DNA of 64,000 nucleotides from the NCBI RefSeq assembly GCF_000422645.1, contig NZ_AUGL01000009.1, forward strand, positions 124,001 through 188,000, read 5' to 3'. A program made the position numbers and the translations under genes. A model generated the notes under the pieces. The model saw nothing but the letters and a program-made list of their open reading frames with translations, was not told where the DNA came from and did not search any database. Below, one piece after another: positions 16,430-24,699 of the stretch; position 1 is the first letter of the stretch, and each line of letters begins with the position of its first letter. The DNA is from Ferrimonas futtsuensis DSM 18154. GTDB taxonomy: Bacteria > Pseudomonadota > Gammaproteobacteria > Enterobacterales > Shewanellaceae.

Positions 16430-17101
16430 TTACCTCCATGTCAGCATATCCTGTCGGCGCAGATGGCCATTGATGTTGAACGCCTGCAACTGCCACTGTC
16501 CACGGGCATAGCGCAGGTGGGTTATACTACAGTTATTAACTTGGTGAATAAGTTCAGCCATATGAGAGGCTTGTGCCCCTAACGCCTCGCCTGCAACCAG
16601 GCTGATGACACCGCCGCTGGTCACCGCCAGGGTGGGCTTGTTGCCCTGATGGTGCTCGGCAATGGCTTCGAGGACCCGATGTCTGAACTGACTGAAGCTC
16701 TCCCCTTCACGCTGACCATGATCTGCGATCCAGACCCTGAGGGCTTCGCTCATCAGAGGCAGGAAATAGCGCATATCCTGACTGGCTTCCTTCGGGGTCA
16801 GGGACAACCCCAGTCGCTCGCAAGCCGCCGGCCAGTAGAGGGGAATAAGCTCCATGATCTCCAGTTCATTGAACCCCGGGTCCTGCCGTTCTGTGGGGGT
16901 AAACCCTCCGCCACGGCACACCCCCTCCAGGGTCTGGCGCTGACGTTTCAGGCTGCCGCTGACCAGGGTGGCATCGGACAGGTTCCAGTCCGCCAGCTCC
17001 TCACCCAGGCAGAGAGCCTGCCGCTGGCCCAGATCGCTCAGTTGGTCGTAATCCGGACTGCCGAACATCGCCTGACCGTGACGGAGCAGATAGAGATCCA
17101 T
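16430..17101 (-). CDS. Histidine phosphatase family protein
   Basis: The 223-residue protein is a branch-1 histidine phosphatase. The catalytic motif LLRHGQA contains Arg7 and His8; the second histidine is replaced in register by TSGGVISLVAGEALG, where HGG is usual (SGG here), so activity may be altered. It is the first gene of the operon that continues with the ACAD, TetR and kinase-SDR genes, one base before the ACAD start. A phosphatase beside an acyl-CoA kinase could clear phosphorylated side products or reverse the kinase step, but no substrate can be read from the sequence. Confidence 0.88.
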   Translation of the reverse strand: MDLYLLRHGQAMFGSPDYDQLSDLGQRQALCLGEELADWNLSDATLVSGSLKRQRQTLEGVCRGGGFTPTERQDPGFNELEIMELIPLYWPAACERLGLSLTPKEASQDMRYFLPLMSEALRVWIADHGQREGESFSQFRHRVLEAIAEHHQGNKPTLAVTSGGVISLVAGEALGAQASHMAELIHQVNNCSITHLRYARGQWQLQAFNINGHLRRQDMLTWR

Positions 17102-17122
17102 AAGAAGTTTCCGAGATGAGAC

Positions 17123-17178
17123 TTGTTTTCACCCTACAAGCTGTTTAGTTTATCGTCAATAACGAACGAACGTTCGTT
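17123..17178. promoter_or_regulatory. Divergent promoters with a TetR-type palindromic operator
   Basis: AACGAACGTTCGTT at 17165-17178 is a perfect 14-bp palindrome, extended by an extra AACG upstream. On the minus strand TTGACG (17159-17154) and TAGGGT (17136-17131) are spaced 17 bp and could drive the phosphatase-ACAD-TetR-kinase operon. On the plus strand TTGTTT (17123-17128) and TAGTTT (17146-17151), also 17 bp apart, could drive the SDR and enoyl-reductase genes. The operator lies just downstream of one promoter and just upstream of the other. The palindrome is seen; the promoter assignments are inference. Confidence 0.65.
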
Positions 17179-17196
17179 TTTACCAGGAGGTATCTG

Positions 17197-17973
17197 ATGA
17201 ACAAGGAGTGGTTAATCACCGGAGCCACCGGGGGATTGGGACGCGAATTGGCCAGACTGGGCCAGGACCAGGGGGCCAGGCTGTGGCTGCTGGACCGGGA
17301 CGCCGAGGCGCTGGCTGCTCTGAAGGAGGCGTTGGGGGATCACCACCTGACTCTGGCCGGCGACCTGACCGATCCCGATTATTTTCATGCCTTGCAGTCG
17401 TTGATGGAGGAGCATCAGCCGGGCTTCGACTGGGTATTCAATAACGCCGGCATCGCCTCAGGGGGCCGCTTCGAATCCCTGCCGGACAGCGAATGGCAGC
17501 GCTGTCTGGACATCAACCTGATGGCGCCCGTTCGCCTGTGCCGCACCGTCAGCGGTGCCATGGTGCCCGGCGGTCACCTGGTGAACATCGCCTCTATGGC
17601 TGCCCTGGCCAATGCCCCCTCCATGGCCACCTATAACGTCTCCAAGGCAGCCCTGGTCAGTCTCAGTGAAACCCTGAGGCTGGAATGGCACAGCCACAAT
17701 GTGGGCGTCCATGTGGTCTGCCCCGCCTTCTTCCCCAGCCCCCTGCTCGATTCGCTCAACCCTCAGGGGGTCAACATGGCCAAGGTCGCCGGGAAATTGA
17801 TGGCACGCTCTGAACTGAGCGCCGCCGATGTGGCGGACTACATTGTTCAGCACGCCCGTAAAGGCGAGTTCCTGATTCTGCCCCACCGCAAGTCACGCCA
17901 GGCCTGGTGGCTCAAGCGGTGGCTGCCGGAACGCTTCTTCAAACTGATTTTGCGCCAGGCGCAGGGAGCCTAG
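17197..17973 (+). CDS. Short-chain dehydrogenase/reductase (SDR)
   Basis: The 258-residue SDR has the cofactor motif TGATGGLG (residues 8-15), NNAG, the catalytic Ser in ASMAAL and Tyr/Lys in YNVSK. The C-terminal ~40 residues are basic and aromatic (KSRQAWWLKRWLPERFFKLIL), which suggests membrane contact. The ATG at 17197 has AGGAGG at 17184-17189. It diverges from the kinase/ACAD operon across the palindromic operator and is directly followed by the next gene without spacing. It is probably a lipid or acyl-thioester oxidoreductase. Confidence 0.88.
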   Translation: MNKEWLITGATGGLGRELARLGQDQGARLWLLDRDAEALAALKEALGDHHLTLAGDLTDPDYFHALQSLMEEHQPGFDWVFNNAGIASGGRFESLPDSEWQRCLDINLMAPVRLCRTVSGAMVPGGHLVNIASMAALANAPSMATYNVSKAALVSLSETLRLEWHSHNVGVHVVCPAFFPSPLLDSLNPQGVNMAKVAGKLMARSELSAADVADYIVQHARKGEFLILPHRKSRQAWWLKRWLPERFFKLILRQAQGA

Positions 17974-19056
17974 ATGAGTCACTCTCAATGGATGATATAC
18001 GGAGCCAATGGCTATACCGGAGAGCTGATCGCCCGGGAAGCGGTCAAGCGGGGATTGACCCCCATACTGGCTGGCCGCAACGCCGACAAGGTTGGCCCCT
18101 TGGCCGAGGAGCTCGGCCTGGAAAGCCGCAGTTTCTCTCTGGAGTCGATCGGAGGGGATGCCTTAGGCGATATCAAACTGGTGCTGCACTGCGCCGGCCC
18201 CTTCTCCGCCACCGCCGACCCCATGATGCAGGCGTGCCTCAGGTATGGCTGCCACTATCTGGACATTACCGGTGAAATAGAGGTGTTCGAGCGCGCCGCC
18301 GCCCTGGATGACAAGGCCCGCAATGCGGGCGTGGTGCTCATTCCCGGAGTGGGGTTCGACGTCATCCCCACCGACTGCCTGGCGGCCCGGCTGAAAGCCG
18401 CACTGCCTGATGCCAATCACCTGGCCCTGGGGTTTGACAGCCGCTCCGGCTTTTCACCCGGTACCGCCAAAACCTCGGTGGAAGCGCTGGCTCAGGGCAG
18501 CATGGTTCGCCGAAACGGCAAGCTAGTGGCGACGCCACTGGCGACTTTCACCCGCACCATCGCCTTCGGGCATGAGCCGAAGATGGCAGTGGCGATCCCC
18601 TGGGGCGATGTGTCCACCGCCTGGCACAGCACCGGCATCGACAACATCGAGGTGTTTATCCCCATGTCACCGCGGAAGATCGCCCAGCTAAAACGAATGA
18701 ACTGGTTCAGAAGCATGCTGGGGTGGTCGTGGGTGCAGAGCCTGATTAAAGGCCGCATCGAGCGGGAGCTGAAAGGCCCGAGTGACGACCAGAGGAAACG
18801 CCATACCACCTGGGTCTGGGGCGAGGTGCGAAACGCCAAGGGGGATTATGTGGAAGGTCGGGTGCACACCGCCAACGGCTATGACGTCACCGTCAGCGGC
18901 GCATTGGCGGTCACCGAGCACCTGCTGTCCCAGGCGGATGCCTCAGGTTACCATACACCCTCAACCCTGATGGGCTGGGGCTTGGTAGAGCAACTGCCCG
19001 GCAGCGGCAGCGTTGAACTCTGTCCCCGAGACCAGCAGAGTCAGCCTGCGGCCTGA
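17974..19056 (+). CDS. Saccharopine-dehydrogenase-like trans-acting enoyl reductase
   Basis: The 360-residue protein has an N-terminal Rossmann motif YGANGYTGELIAREAVKRG and the layout of the saccharopine dehydrogenase NADP-binding family (CAGPFSATADPMMQACLRYGCHYLDITGE, then GVGFDVIPTDCLAARL). Members of this group include mycobacterial trans-acting enoyl reductases of lipid synthesis and mammalian SCCPDH. The ATG directly follows the SDR stop codon, so the pair is translated together. Context suggests a reduction step on a lipid or acyl-CoA. The last 16 bp overlap the convergent TM2 gene. Confidence 0.87.
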   Translation: MSHSQWMIYGANGYTGELIAREAVKRGLTPILAGRNADKVGPLAEELGLESRSFSLESIGGDALGDIKLVLHCAGPFSATADPMMQACLRYGCHYLDITGEIEVFERAAALDDKARNAGVVLIPGVGFDVIPTDCLAARLKAALPDANHLALGFDSRSGFSPGTAKTSVEALAQGSMVRRNGKLVATPLATFTRTIAFGHEPKMAVAIPWGDVSTAWHSTGIDNIEVFIPMSPRKIAQLKRMNWFRSMLGWSWVQSLIKGRIERELKGPSDDQRKRHTTWVWGEVRNAKGDYVEGRVHTANGYDVTVSGALAVTEHLLSQADASGYHTPSTLMGWGLVEQLPGSGSVELCPRDQQSQPAA

Positions 19057-19370
19057 CGCAGGCGGAACTGGAACTGCTGAGTGTTCATGCGGAAGGTGCG
19101 CACCGCTTCCATCACGCTGAGGGCGGTGGGCACCAGGGTCCAGCAGAATGCCAGATAGAGGGTGCCCTTGATGTGCTGTCCCATGTAGAACTTGTGGGCA
19201 CCCAGGCCTCCCAGCAGCAAGCTCAGCCAGGCGGCCAGCCGACGACTCTTGGGCCTGGCCAAAGGGTCCACTCCGCCGAAGGCTTCCATATGCTGACCGG
19301 CACCACATTCGCCACACACAATGTCGGACAGCTGTACTCTCTGACCACATTGACCACAACTTAATTTCAT
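19041..19370 (-). CDS. Zinc-ribbon TM2-domain membrane protein
   Basis: The 109-residue protein starts with a zinc ribbon, two CxxC pairs (CGQCGQR near residues 5-8 and CGECG near 19-22), followed by a TM2 domain of two hydrophobic helices. The linking motif GLGAHKFYMGQHIKGTLYL matches the TM2 signature G-x-H-x-F-Y-x-G. The function of bacterial TM2 proteins is largely unknown. It converges with and overlaps the enoyl-reductase-like gene by 16 bp. Confidence 0.88.
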   Translation of the reverse strand: MKLSCGQCGQRVQLSDIVCGECGAGQHMEAFGGVDPLARPKSRRLAAWLSLLLGGLGAHKFYMGQHIKGTLYLAFCWTLVPTALSVMEAVRTFRMNTQQFQFRLRQAAG

Positions 19371-19484
19371 CTTGCTAATCCCAAGCTACCGCCTTGATGA
19401 GGCCAGCATTATGCGTACATGTGTACGCCGAAAGCCAGGCTTGGGATCACAATTCCGATCTTTATTCGCATTAGATTTTGCCTC

Positions 19485-19520
19485 AAAAACAACAAAGCCC
19501 GCCAATTGGCGGGCTTTGTC
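19485..19520. terminator. Intrinsic terminator after ppiC
   Basis: GCCCGCC (19497-19503) pairs with GGCGGGC (19508-19514) around AATT. A-rich sequence on the left gives a T-rich tail on the minus strand. It ends the ppiC transcript. Confidence 0.8.
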
Positions 19521-19533
19521 TGCATAAACAGAC

Positions 19534-19812
19534 TCAGCTGCGGTAGAGGGTCTGGATCAGGTGATAGCCAAACTTGGTCTTCACCGGACCGTGCACTTCC
19601 AGCACCGGCTTCTTGAACACCACGTTATCGAACGCCTTCACCATCTGACCCGGGCCAAACTCACCCAGATCGCCCTGGCGGCGCTTGGAGGGGCACAGGG
19701 AGTGCTTCTTCGCCAGCTGGCCGAAGTCCGCGCCCTTGGCGATCATCTGCTTCAGTTTCAGGGCTTCCTGTTCTGTTTTAACCAGGATATGTCGTGCCGA
19801 GGCTCTGGCCAT
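19534..19812 (-). CDS. ppiC: Peptidyl-prolyl cis-trans isomerase PpiC (parvulin)
   Basis: The 92-residue protein is a single parvulin domain, nearly the length of E. coli PpiC (93). Family landmarks are [55 protein letters not shown] and a C-terminal [13 protein letters not shown]. It catalyses prolyl isomerisation in the cytoplasm. I chose ATG 19812 because GGAG lies six bases upstream and the product then starts [11 protein letters not shown]; a more upstream ATG at 19824 lies before that site. It is a single-gene unit with its own terminator. Confidence 0.95.
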   Translation of the reverse strand: MARASARHILVKTEQEALKLKQMIAKGADFGQLAKKHSLCPSKRRQGDLGEFGPGQMVKAFDNVVFKKPVLEVHGPVKTKFGYHLIQTLYRS

Positions 19813-19862
19813 GATGCGCTCCATCTAAAAAATTTGGGCGGCATTGTAGCCCAGCCCTGCAA

Positions 19863-20810
19863 CTACAGCCAGCCCTTGCGCTTAAAGAACCAGTAGGTAC
19901 CCACAGCACTGGACAGCATCAGTCCGAGGGCCAGGGGGTACCCCACCTCCCAGCGCAATTCCGGCATGGAGATAAAGTTCATTCCATAGATGGACGCAAT
20001 CAGGGTCGGTGGCAGAAACACCACGGCCGCAACCGAGAAGATTTTGATGATCTTATTCTGCTGCAAACTGGTGAAGCCCATGGCCGCGTCCAGCAGGAAG
20101 TTGATCTTGTCGAACAGGAACTGGGTGTGGGGCAGCAGGGATTCGATGTCGGAAAGCATCTCTTTGACGTCCTTCATCTCCTCCTCGTGCAGATGGCGAC
20201 GATAGTAGCGCTGCATAAAGCGCAATCCCCGCTGGGTATCCAGCAGTGCCAGACGAATCTTACCGTTTCCATCCTCCTGCAGGGTGATCTGCTTGAACAC
20301 CTCATCCAGCTTGTCGTTGTCGAACACCTCTTCGGACAGCTCATCCAGCACGGTGTAGACATCCTCCAGCTGATCCGACAGGTAATCCACCTTGAGGTTG
20401 AACAGCTCCACCAGCAGGGCTTCCGGCCGGTCCGCCTCCACCCTCCCCAGACGCAGGTAGTTTCGCATCAGCCGGATCAGGCCCACATCCTCTTCACGGA
20501 TGGTAAACAGACGACTGGGCTGGACCAGGAAAAATACGTTGATGGCCCGGACCTCATGGCCCACTCGCTGGGGGAACAGGGAGTTGATGTGCAGCCCGTC
20601 GTTATCCAGATAAAAACGCGCCGAGGCCTCAATCTCGTTGATGTCCTCTTCGTCCGGCGCCTCTTCATACAGGTAGCGCGACAGCCACTGACGCTCGTCA
20701 TCATCGGGGCGAAACAGATCGATCCACAGGGTGTGTTCAGGGATGCCATCCTCGACACCCAATTCCCGGGTTTCCCACACATCGTTGCGCAGAAGGTAGG
20801 CGGTGATCAT
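19863..20810 (-). CDS. corA: Magnesium/cobalt transporter CorA
   Basis: The 315-residue protein is a CorA-type divalent-cation channel. It has a long acidic cytoplasmic domain, the pore helix, and the hallmark YGMNF after the first transmembrane segment (about residue 274), then a second hydrophobic helix and the basic tail FFKRKGWL. The homopentamer conducts Mg2+ and Co2+ in the inner membrane. ATG 20810 has AAGGAG eight bases upstream; the upstream in-frame GTG overlaps that site. It is a monocistronic gene between ppiC and an unknown membrane protein. Confidence 0.95.
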   Translation of the reverse strand: MITAYLLRNDVWETRELGVEDGIPEHTLWIDLFRPDDDERQWLSRYLYEEAPDEEDINEIEASARFYLDNDGLHINSLFPQRVGHEVRAINVFFLVQPSRLFTIREEDVGLIRLMRNYLRLGRVEADRPEALLVELFNLKVDYLSDQLEDVYTVLDELSEEVFDNDKLDEVFKQITLQEDGNGKIRLALLDTQRGLRFMQRYYRRHLHEEEMKDVKEMLSDIESLLPHTQFLFDKINFLLDAAMGFTSLQQNKIIKIFSVAAVVFLPPTLIASIYGMNFISMPELRWEVGYPLALGLMLSSAVGTYWFFKRKGWL

Positions 20811-20868
20811 TGGGAGCACTCCTTGGAGATCGTTTTTGTTCTTTGGCGAAGATAATACAGACTTGTTG

Positions 20869-20903
20869 CCAAAATAAAACGGGGCAACGTAAACCGTTGC
20901 CCC
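20869..20903 (-). terminator. Intrinsic terminator, minus strand
   Basis: GGGGCAACG (20881-20889) pairs with CGTTGCCCC (20895-20903). On the minus strand it is followed by a T-rich GTTTTATTTTGG. It ends the unknown membrane-protein gene just upstream of corA. Confidence 0.85.
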
Positions 20904-20923
20904 GTAAGTATAATGATCGACCT

Positions 20924-21283
20924 TTATTCGATATGGGAAATTTCCATCCGCTCGGTACTGCCCAGCTCCACGTACAGGCCATCACGGGTGGTAAACTGTC
21001 TTCCGTCCAGGTCCTTTCGAAACACTTCGTAGAGGGTTTCACTCTGGTGCTCTGCATCTATAACCCGCACCTGCAGAATCTGCTGTCCCTGGTACCACTG
21101 CCAACCGGAGAAAGCCGCCGCCACCAGCATCACCACTCCGGCGATGGCGGGTGCCAGAAAGCGCAACCAGCTCGATGCCATGGAGGGGAGCTCGGCGTCC
21201 TGCTTGCGCTCAGGGGCGCGTCTCTTGGTGCTCATCAGCACCACGGTAATCACCAGCAGGGTGACCAGAATCTTGGTCAGCAT
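20924..21283 (-). CDS. Conserved-looking membrane protein of unknown function
   Basis: The 119-residue product has a hydrophobic N-terminus (MLTKILVTLLVITVVLM), a basic linker and a second hydrophobic stretch around residues 43-62. After this comes a polar domain of about 55 residues with IDAEHQSETLYEVFRKDLDGRQFTT. I do not recognise the family. The ATG at 21283 has GGAG about ten bases upstream. It has its own terminator and no obvious operon partner; asd lies upstream on the same strand, about 120 bp away. Confidence 0.65.
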   Translation of the reverse strand: MLTKILVTLLVITVVLMSTKRRAPERKQDAELPSMASSWLRFLAPAIAGVVMLVAAAFSGWQWYQGQQILQVRVIDAEHQSETLYEVFRKDLDGRQFTTRDGLYVELGSTERMEISHIE

Positions 21284-21406
21284 CGATACTCTACTCCAGC
21301 AAAAGGGCCCACCCAGGATTGAAGGTCGGCCCCATAATCAATGCCGGGCAGTATAGCCCGGCCTACCGGCTCACCGCGACAGTAATCCGGCAAAATATGC
21401 GCTGGA

Positions 21407-22519
21407 TCAGGCCTGTCTGGCCACCAGTATGGTCAACATGCGTCGCAATGGCTCCGCGGCCCCCCACAGCAGCTGATCGCCGACGGTGAACGCCGACAGG
21501 TACTCTGGCCCCATAGCCAGCTTACGCAACCGGCCCACGGGCACCGACAGGGTTCCGGTGACTGCGGTAGGCGTCAACTGCTCACGGCTGGCCTCTGGCG
21601 TGTTGGGCACCAACTGCACCCAGTCATTGTGCTGGGCTATCAGCCGTTCAATCTCCTCCAGGGGCAAGTCTCGCTTGAGCTTGATGGTCAGCGCCTGACT
21701 GTGGCACCGCAGCGCTCCCACCCGGACACAGAGTCCGTCGATGGCTATGGGCCGCTGATCACTGCCGAGGATCTTATTGGCCTCCACCTGGGCCTTCCAC
21801 TCCTCGCGGCTCTGCCCCGATTGCAGCGGCGAATCTATCCAGGGGATCAGGCTGCCTGCCAGGGGCACACCGAACTGAGTGGCGTCCAGAGAGCCGGAGT
21901 TCATCTTGGCGGTCACCGCCCGTTCGATCTCCAGAATGGCCGAGGCTGGATTCGACAGTTCGCTGGCCACCTCCTGGTGCAACGCCCCCATCTGTGCCAG
22001 CAACTCCTTCATGTGACGGGCGCCGCCACCTGAGGCAGCCTGATAAGTCATGGGGCTTATCCACTCCACCAAATCCGCTTCCAGCAGGCCACCGATGGCC
22101 ATCAGCATCAGAGAGACGGTGCAGTTACCGCCAACGAAGGTGGTCTTGCCCTCATCCAGTGCCCGGTCAATGACATCGCGATTGACCGGGTCCAGCACTA
22201 TGGTGGCCTCATCGTCCATTCTCAGGTTGGAAGCGGCATCAATCCAGTACCCCTGCCAGCCTGACTGGCGCAGCTTCGGGTAGACCTCCCTGGTGTAGTC
22301 CGAACCCTGACAGGAGATGATCGCCTCCATCTGCTCCAGGCGAGCCAGGTCGAAGGCATCCGCCAGAGTAGGCTCACTGGCTCCTTTCGGTGCAGGCTGA
22401 CCCGACTGGGAGGTTGTGAAGAAGGTGGCTTTAATGGCGTCGAAATCCTGCTGCTGGTGCATACGCTCCACCAGCACCGAGCCCACCATACCTCGCCAAC
22501 CGACTATTCCGACTTTCAT
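21407..22519 (-). CDS. asd: Aspartate-semialdehyde dehydrogenase
   Basis: The 370-residue enzyme reduces aspartyl phosphate to aspartate semialdehyde, feeding lysine/diaminopimelate, threonine and methionine synthesis. The Rossmann start [20 protein letters not shown], catalytic Cys in [16 protein letters not shown] (about residue 130) and the [17 protein letters not shown] segment match the gammaproteobacterial Asd (E. coli 367 residues). ATG 22519 follows GGGAGAG by four bases; the frame extends upstream, but the extra 24 residues are not Asd-like. A short inverted repeat GGACG/CGTCC lies in its upstream region near 22571-22586. Confidence 0.96.
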   Translation of the reverse strand: MKVGIVGWRGMVGSVLVERMHQQQDFDAIKATFFTTSQSGQPAPKGASEPTLADAFDLARLEQMEAIISCQGSDYTREVYPKLRQSGWQGYWIDAASNLRMDDEATIVLDPVNRDVIDRALDEGKTTFVGGNCTVSLMLMAIGGLLEADLVEWISPMTYQAASGGGARHMKELLAQMGALHQEVASELSNPASAILEIERAVTAKMNSGSLDATQFGVPLAGSLIPWIDSPLQSGQSREEWKAQVEANKILGSDQRPIAIDGLCVRVGALRCHSQALTIKLKRDLPLEEIERLIAQHNDWVQLVPNTPEASREQLTPTAVTGTLSVPVGRLRKLAMGPEYLSAFTVGDQLLWGAAEPLRRMLTILVARQA

Positions 22520-22667
22520 ACCACTCTCCCTCAACAGGCCATAAAACACACTGTGGTCGACGTTAGCATTTGGACGGCTAAACGTCCACACGCGATTCTC
22601 CGGCCCACCGGGTTACCTAAGTGTTTTTTCTGATAGAATGGCCAAAGGTTATGAGTCAGGGCAGCGA

Positions 22668-23771
22668 ATGAAAGCAAAACCTATTTGGGCATTGATGGCA
22701 GTTTTGGCCGGCTTCTGGTGTTTTCACCAGGGCAGCGCCATGCCGTCTGATCGCCTGATGAAGTTGCTGAACCTGCACTCTGGCCCTGACACCGGCACCC
22801 ACAAAGAGCAGGGGCAACCGCTTCTGACCCAAGCAGATTCTGCCAGCATGACCGCAGCCGCCGTGGTGGCTGGCCCGGTGGCGGTGGCCGCCGGTTCTCA
22901 GGGAAGCAGCACCGTCTCTGCCGACTCAGAAGCCGACCCGGTGCCCCCTCATTTTGGACTGTTTCGCTCCTCACCTAGCAGTACGGTCCCCGCCGAAGTC
23001 AGTGCCCCCAATACCCCCAGTTACGCCAGGCTGATTCAGCCGGGCTCGCCCGATTACGACACATTGGTGGCGATGCTTGAACCGGGTAAGACCAGCCTGG
23101 TGGTGAGGGATACGCTGCTGATTCCGCAAATGGTGGATGGCAAGCTGATCTTCTCCGAGTACAGCCTGGCGGAAGCCCGGTTTATCTATGATCATCCGGA
23201 AAAATACGTGGATGGCCAGTTGGCCATGTTCATGGCGGACAAAATGATGGGGCCCTGGAGTGAAAACTGGGGGCTGGCTCCAGGTCAGGGCGTCGAACCC
23301 GTCTACCACTTCTGCCGTCAGGCTGGCTGCATATTCCGTGGCAGCTATGAGACCACCGCTCAGGCCGAAGCCTACCTCGATGCCTTTCGCCGGGCCAACC
23401 CCGGCTTGCTGGTGGACCCCATTAGCTGGGAAGGCAACCTGGTGGTCACCTACCTGAACCCGGAAACCGCCGTAGCCCTGTTTGATGGCAATGGCCGCCC
23501 TGCCATTCCTGAGTTTGGGCCCGATGGCCGCCCAAGGCATCCTCTCTATGATCGCGAGGGCAACCCGGTAGACATCGAACTCCCCTTCCCAGCAGATTTG
23601 GCCACTGGCCCTCATCCGCCGCCAGGCCCCCATCACCCCGGTGGCCCTGATGTGGTGATGCCTCCCATCCATCTGCTGGATGAGCTGATTGGCGATGACC
23701 CCCCCTTCCTTCCGGTGGTCCCGCCTGCGGGTCAACGAGGCGACAGCAGCTTCAGTGCTGATGCCACCTGA
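22668..23771 (+). CDS. Exported proline-rich protein of unknown function
   Basis: The 367-residue protein begins with a plausible signal peptide (MKAKPIWALMAVLAGFWCFHQGSA). A low-complexity Ala/Ser/Pro segment follows, then a more structured part of about 110-290 (YDTLVAMLEPGKTSLVVRDTLL, FIYDHPEKYVDGQLAMFMADKMM) with two Cys in HFCRQAGCIF, and a Pro/His/Gly-rich tail. I do not recognise a family. Start: the ATG at 22668 directly precedes the signal sequence, but its ribosome site is weak; an ATG at 22638 is possible. Its last 40 bp overlap the convergent LysR gene. Confidence 0.6.
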   Translation: MKAKPIWALMAVLAGFWCFHQGSAMPSDRLMKLLNLHSGPDTGTHKEQGQPLLTQADSASMTAAAVVAGPVAVAAGSQGSSTVSADSEADPVPPHFGLFRSSPSSTVPAEVSAPNTPSYARLIQPGSPDYDTLVAMLEPGKTSLVVRDTLLIPQMVDGKLIFSEYSLAEARFIYDHPEKYVDGQLAMFMADKMMGPWSENWGLAPGQGVEPVYHFCRQAGCIFRGSYETTAQAEAYLDAFRRANPGLLVDPISWEGNLVVTYLNPETAVALFDGNGRPAIPEFGPDGRPRHPLYDREGNPVDIELPFPADLATGPHPPPGPHHPGGPDVVMPPIHLLDELIGDDPPFLPVVPPAGQRGDSSFSADAT

Positions 23772-24604
23772 GGAAGGGCTCGGTTACCCTCGCCCCACAC
23801 CAGATAGAGTCTGCGGTAGATAGGCTCAGGTAACTCAACCTGACTGACCACTCTTCGTGCAAGGCCATCGTCACAGGCCAGACGAGACACCAAGGCACAC
23901 CCCAGTCCCGCCTGCACCGATCGTACCACCGCCTCCAGGCTGCCCAACTCCAATGTTCTGATGACAGGCTTGAGTCTGGGCCCCAGGTACCGGTCAAACT
24001 GTTCGCGACTGCCTGATTGACGCTCTCTGAGCACCCAGGTCTCTTCAGAAAGCCGCTCCCAGTCAGCCACTTTTCCTGAGAGCGGATGATCGACAGGCGC
24101 AATCATTACCATCTCATCATCCCGCCAGTGGCGCCTCTCCAACCCCGGCTCCAGAATCTCACTTTCGATCAGCCCCAAATCCAGTTGATACGCCACCAGG
24201 GCCCTCTGAATCTCTGCACTGTTGGCCAGCCGAATTTCGCCATCAAGAGGAATGCCACCAAACTCTCCGCCAAGGAGCGTTGGCAACAGATAGTTGCCTA
24301 TGGTCAGGCTGGCGCCAAGACGCAGGGGCGCCTGAGATCCTCCCGGCTCAAACAGTGCCAGGATGTTTTCCTGACGGTTGAGCATCTGCTGAGCCAATGG
24401 CAACAGCAGGTGGCCTCGGGCATTGAGGTGCAGCCTCTGAGCCTGGCGTTCGAACAGAGACACGCCCAACCGGGACTCCAGCGCCTTGATCCCCTGGCTG
24501 ACTGCGCCACGGGTCAGAAACAACTGTTCGGCGGTGATGCCAAGATTGCCCGTCCGGGCAACGGAGCAGAACAGCCGTAGCTGCTTGAGAGAAAGGTCAA
24601 CCAT
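23732..24604 (-). CDS. LysR-family transcriptional regulator
   Basis: This 290-residue LysR regulator has an N-terminal winged helix (NLGITAEQLFLTRGAVSQGIKALESRLG) and an effector domain from about residue 90. The overall sequence resembles the CysB/YeiE-type group. A GAGGAG site precedes the ATG at 24604. It diverges from the TDT transporter gene across a 95-bp AT-rich spacer with GCGATATATTCGATATTAT, in which CGATAT occurs twice; this is where it probably binds. The ligand is unknown, perhaps an anion carried by the transporter. Confidence 0.9.
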   Translation of the reverse strand: MVDLSLKQLRLFCSVARTGNLGITAEQLFLTRGAVSQGIKALESRLGVSLFERQAQRLHLNARGHLLLPLAQQMLNRQENILALFEPGGSQAPLRLGASLTIGNYLLPTLLGGEFGGIPLDGEIRLANSAEIQRALVAYQLDLGLIESEILEPGLERRHWRDDEMVMIAPVDHPLSGKVADWERLSEETWVLRERQSGSREQFDRYLGPRLKPVIRTLELGSLEAVVRSVQAGLGCALVSRLACDDGLARRVVSQVELPEPIYRRLYLVWGEGNRALPQVASALKLLSPR

Positions 24605-24699
24605 ATAGCTCCTCTAAACAATTATTGCGATATATTCGATATTATTAAATGAAGGAACGAGGGACAATAGCCACATCTAGACGATCCTGAGGTTTCTCA

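Noticed and set aside
19410-19426. Near-palindrome GCGTACATGTGTACGC upstream of the TM2 gene
   Set aside because: One position breaks the symmetry and it does not match a known operator; kept out as a chance inverted repeat.
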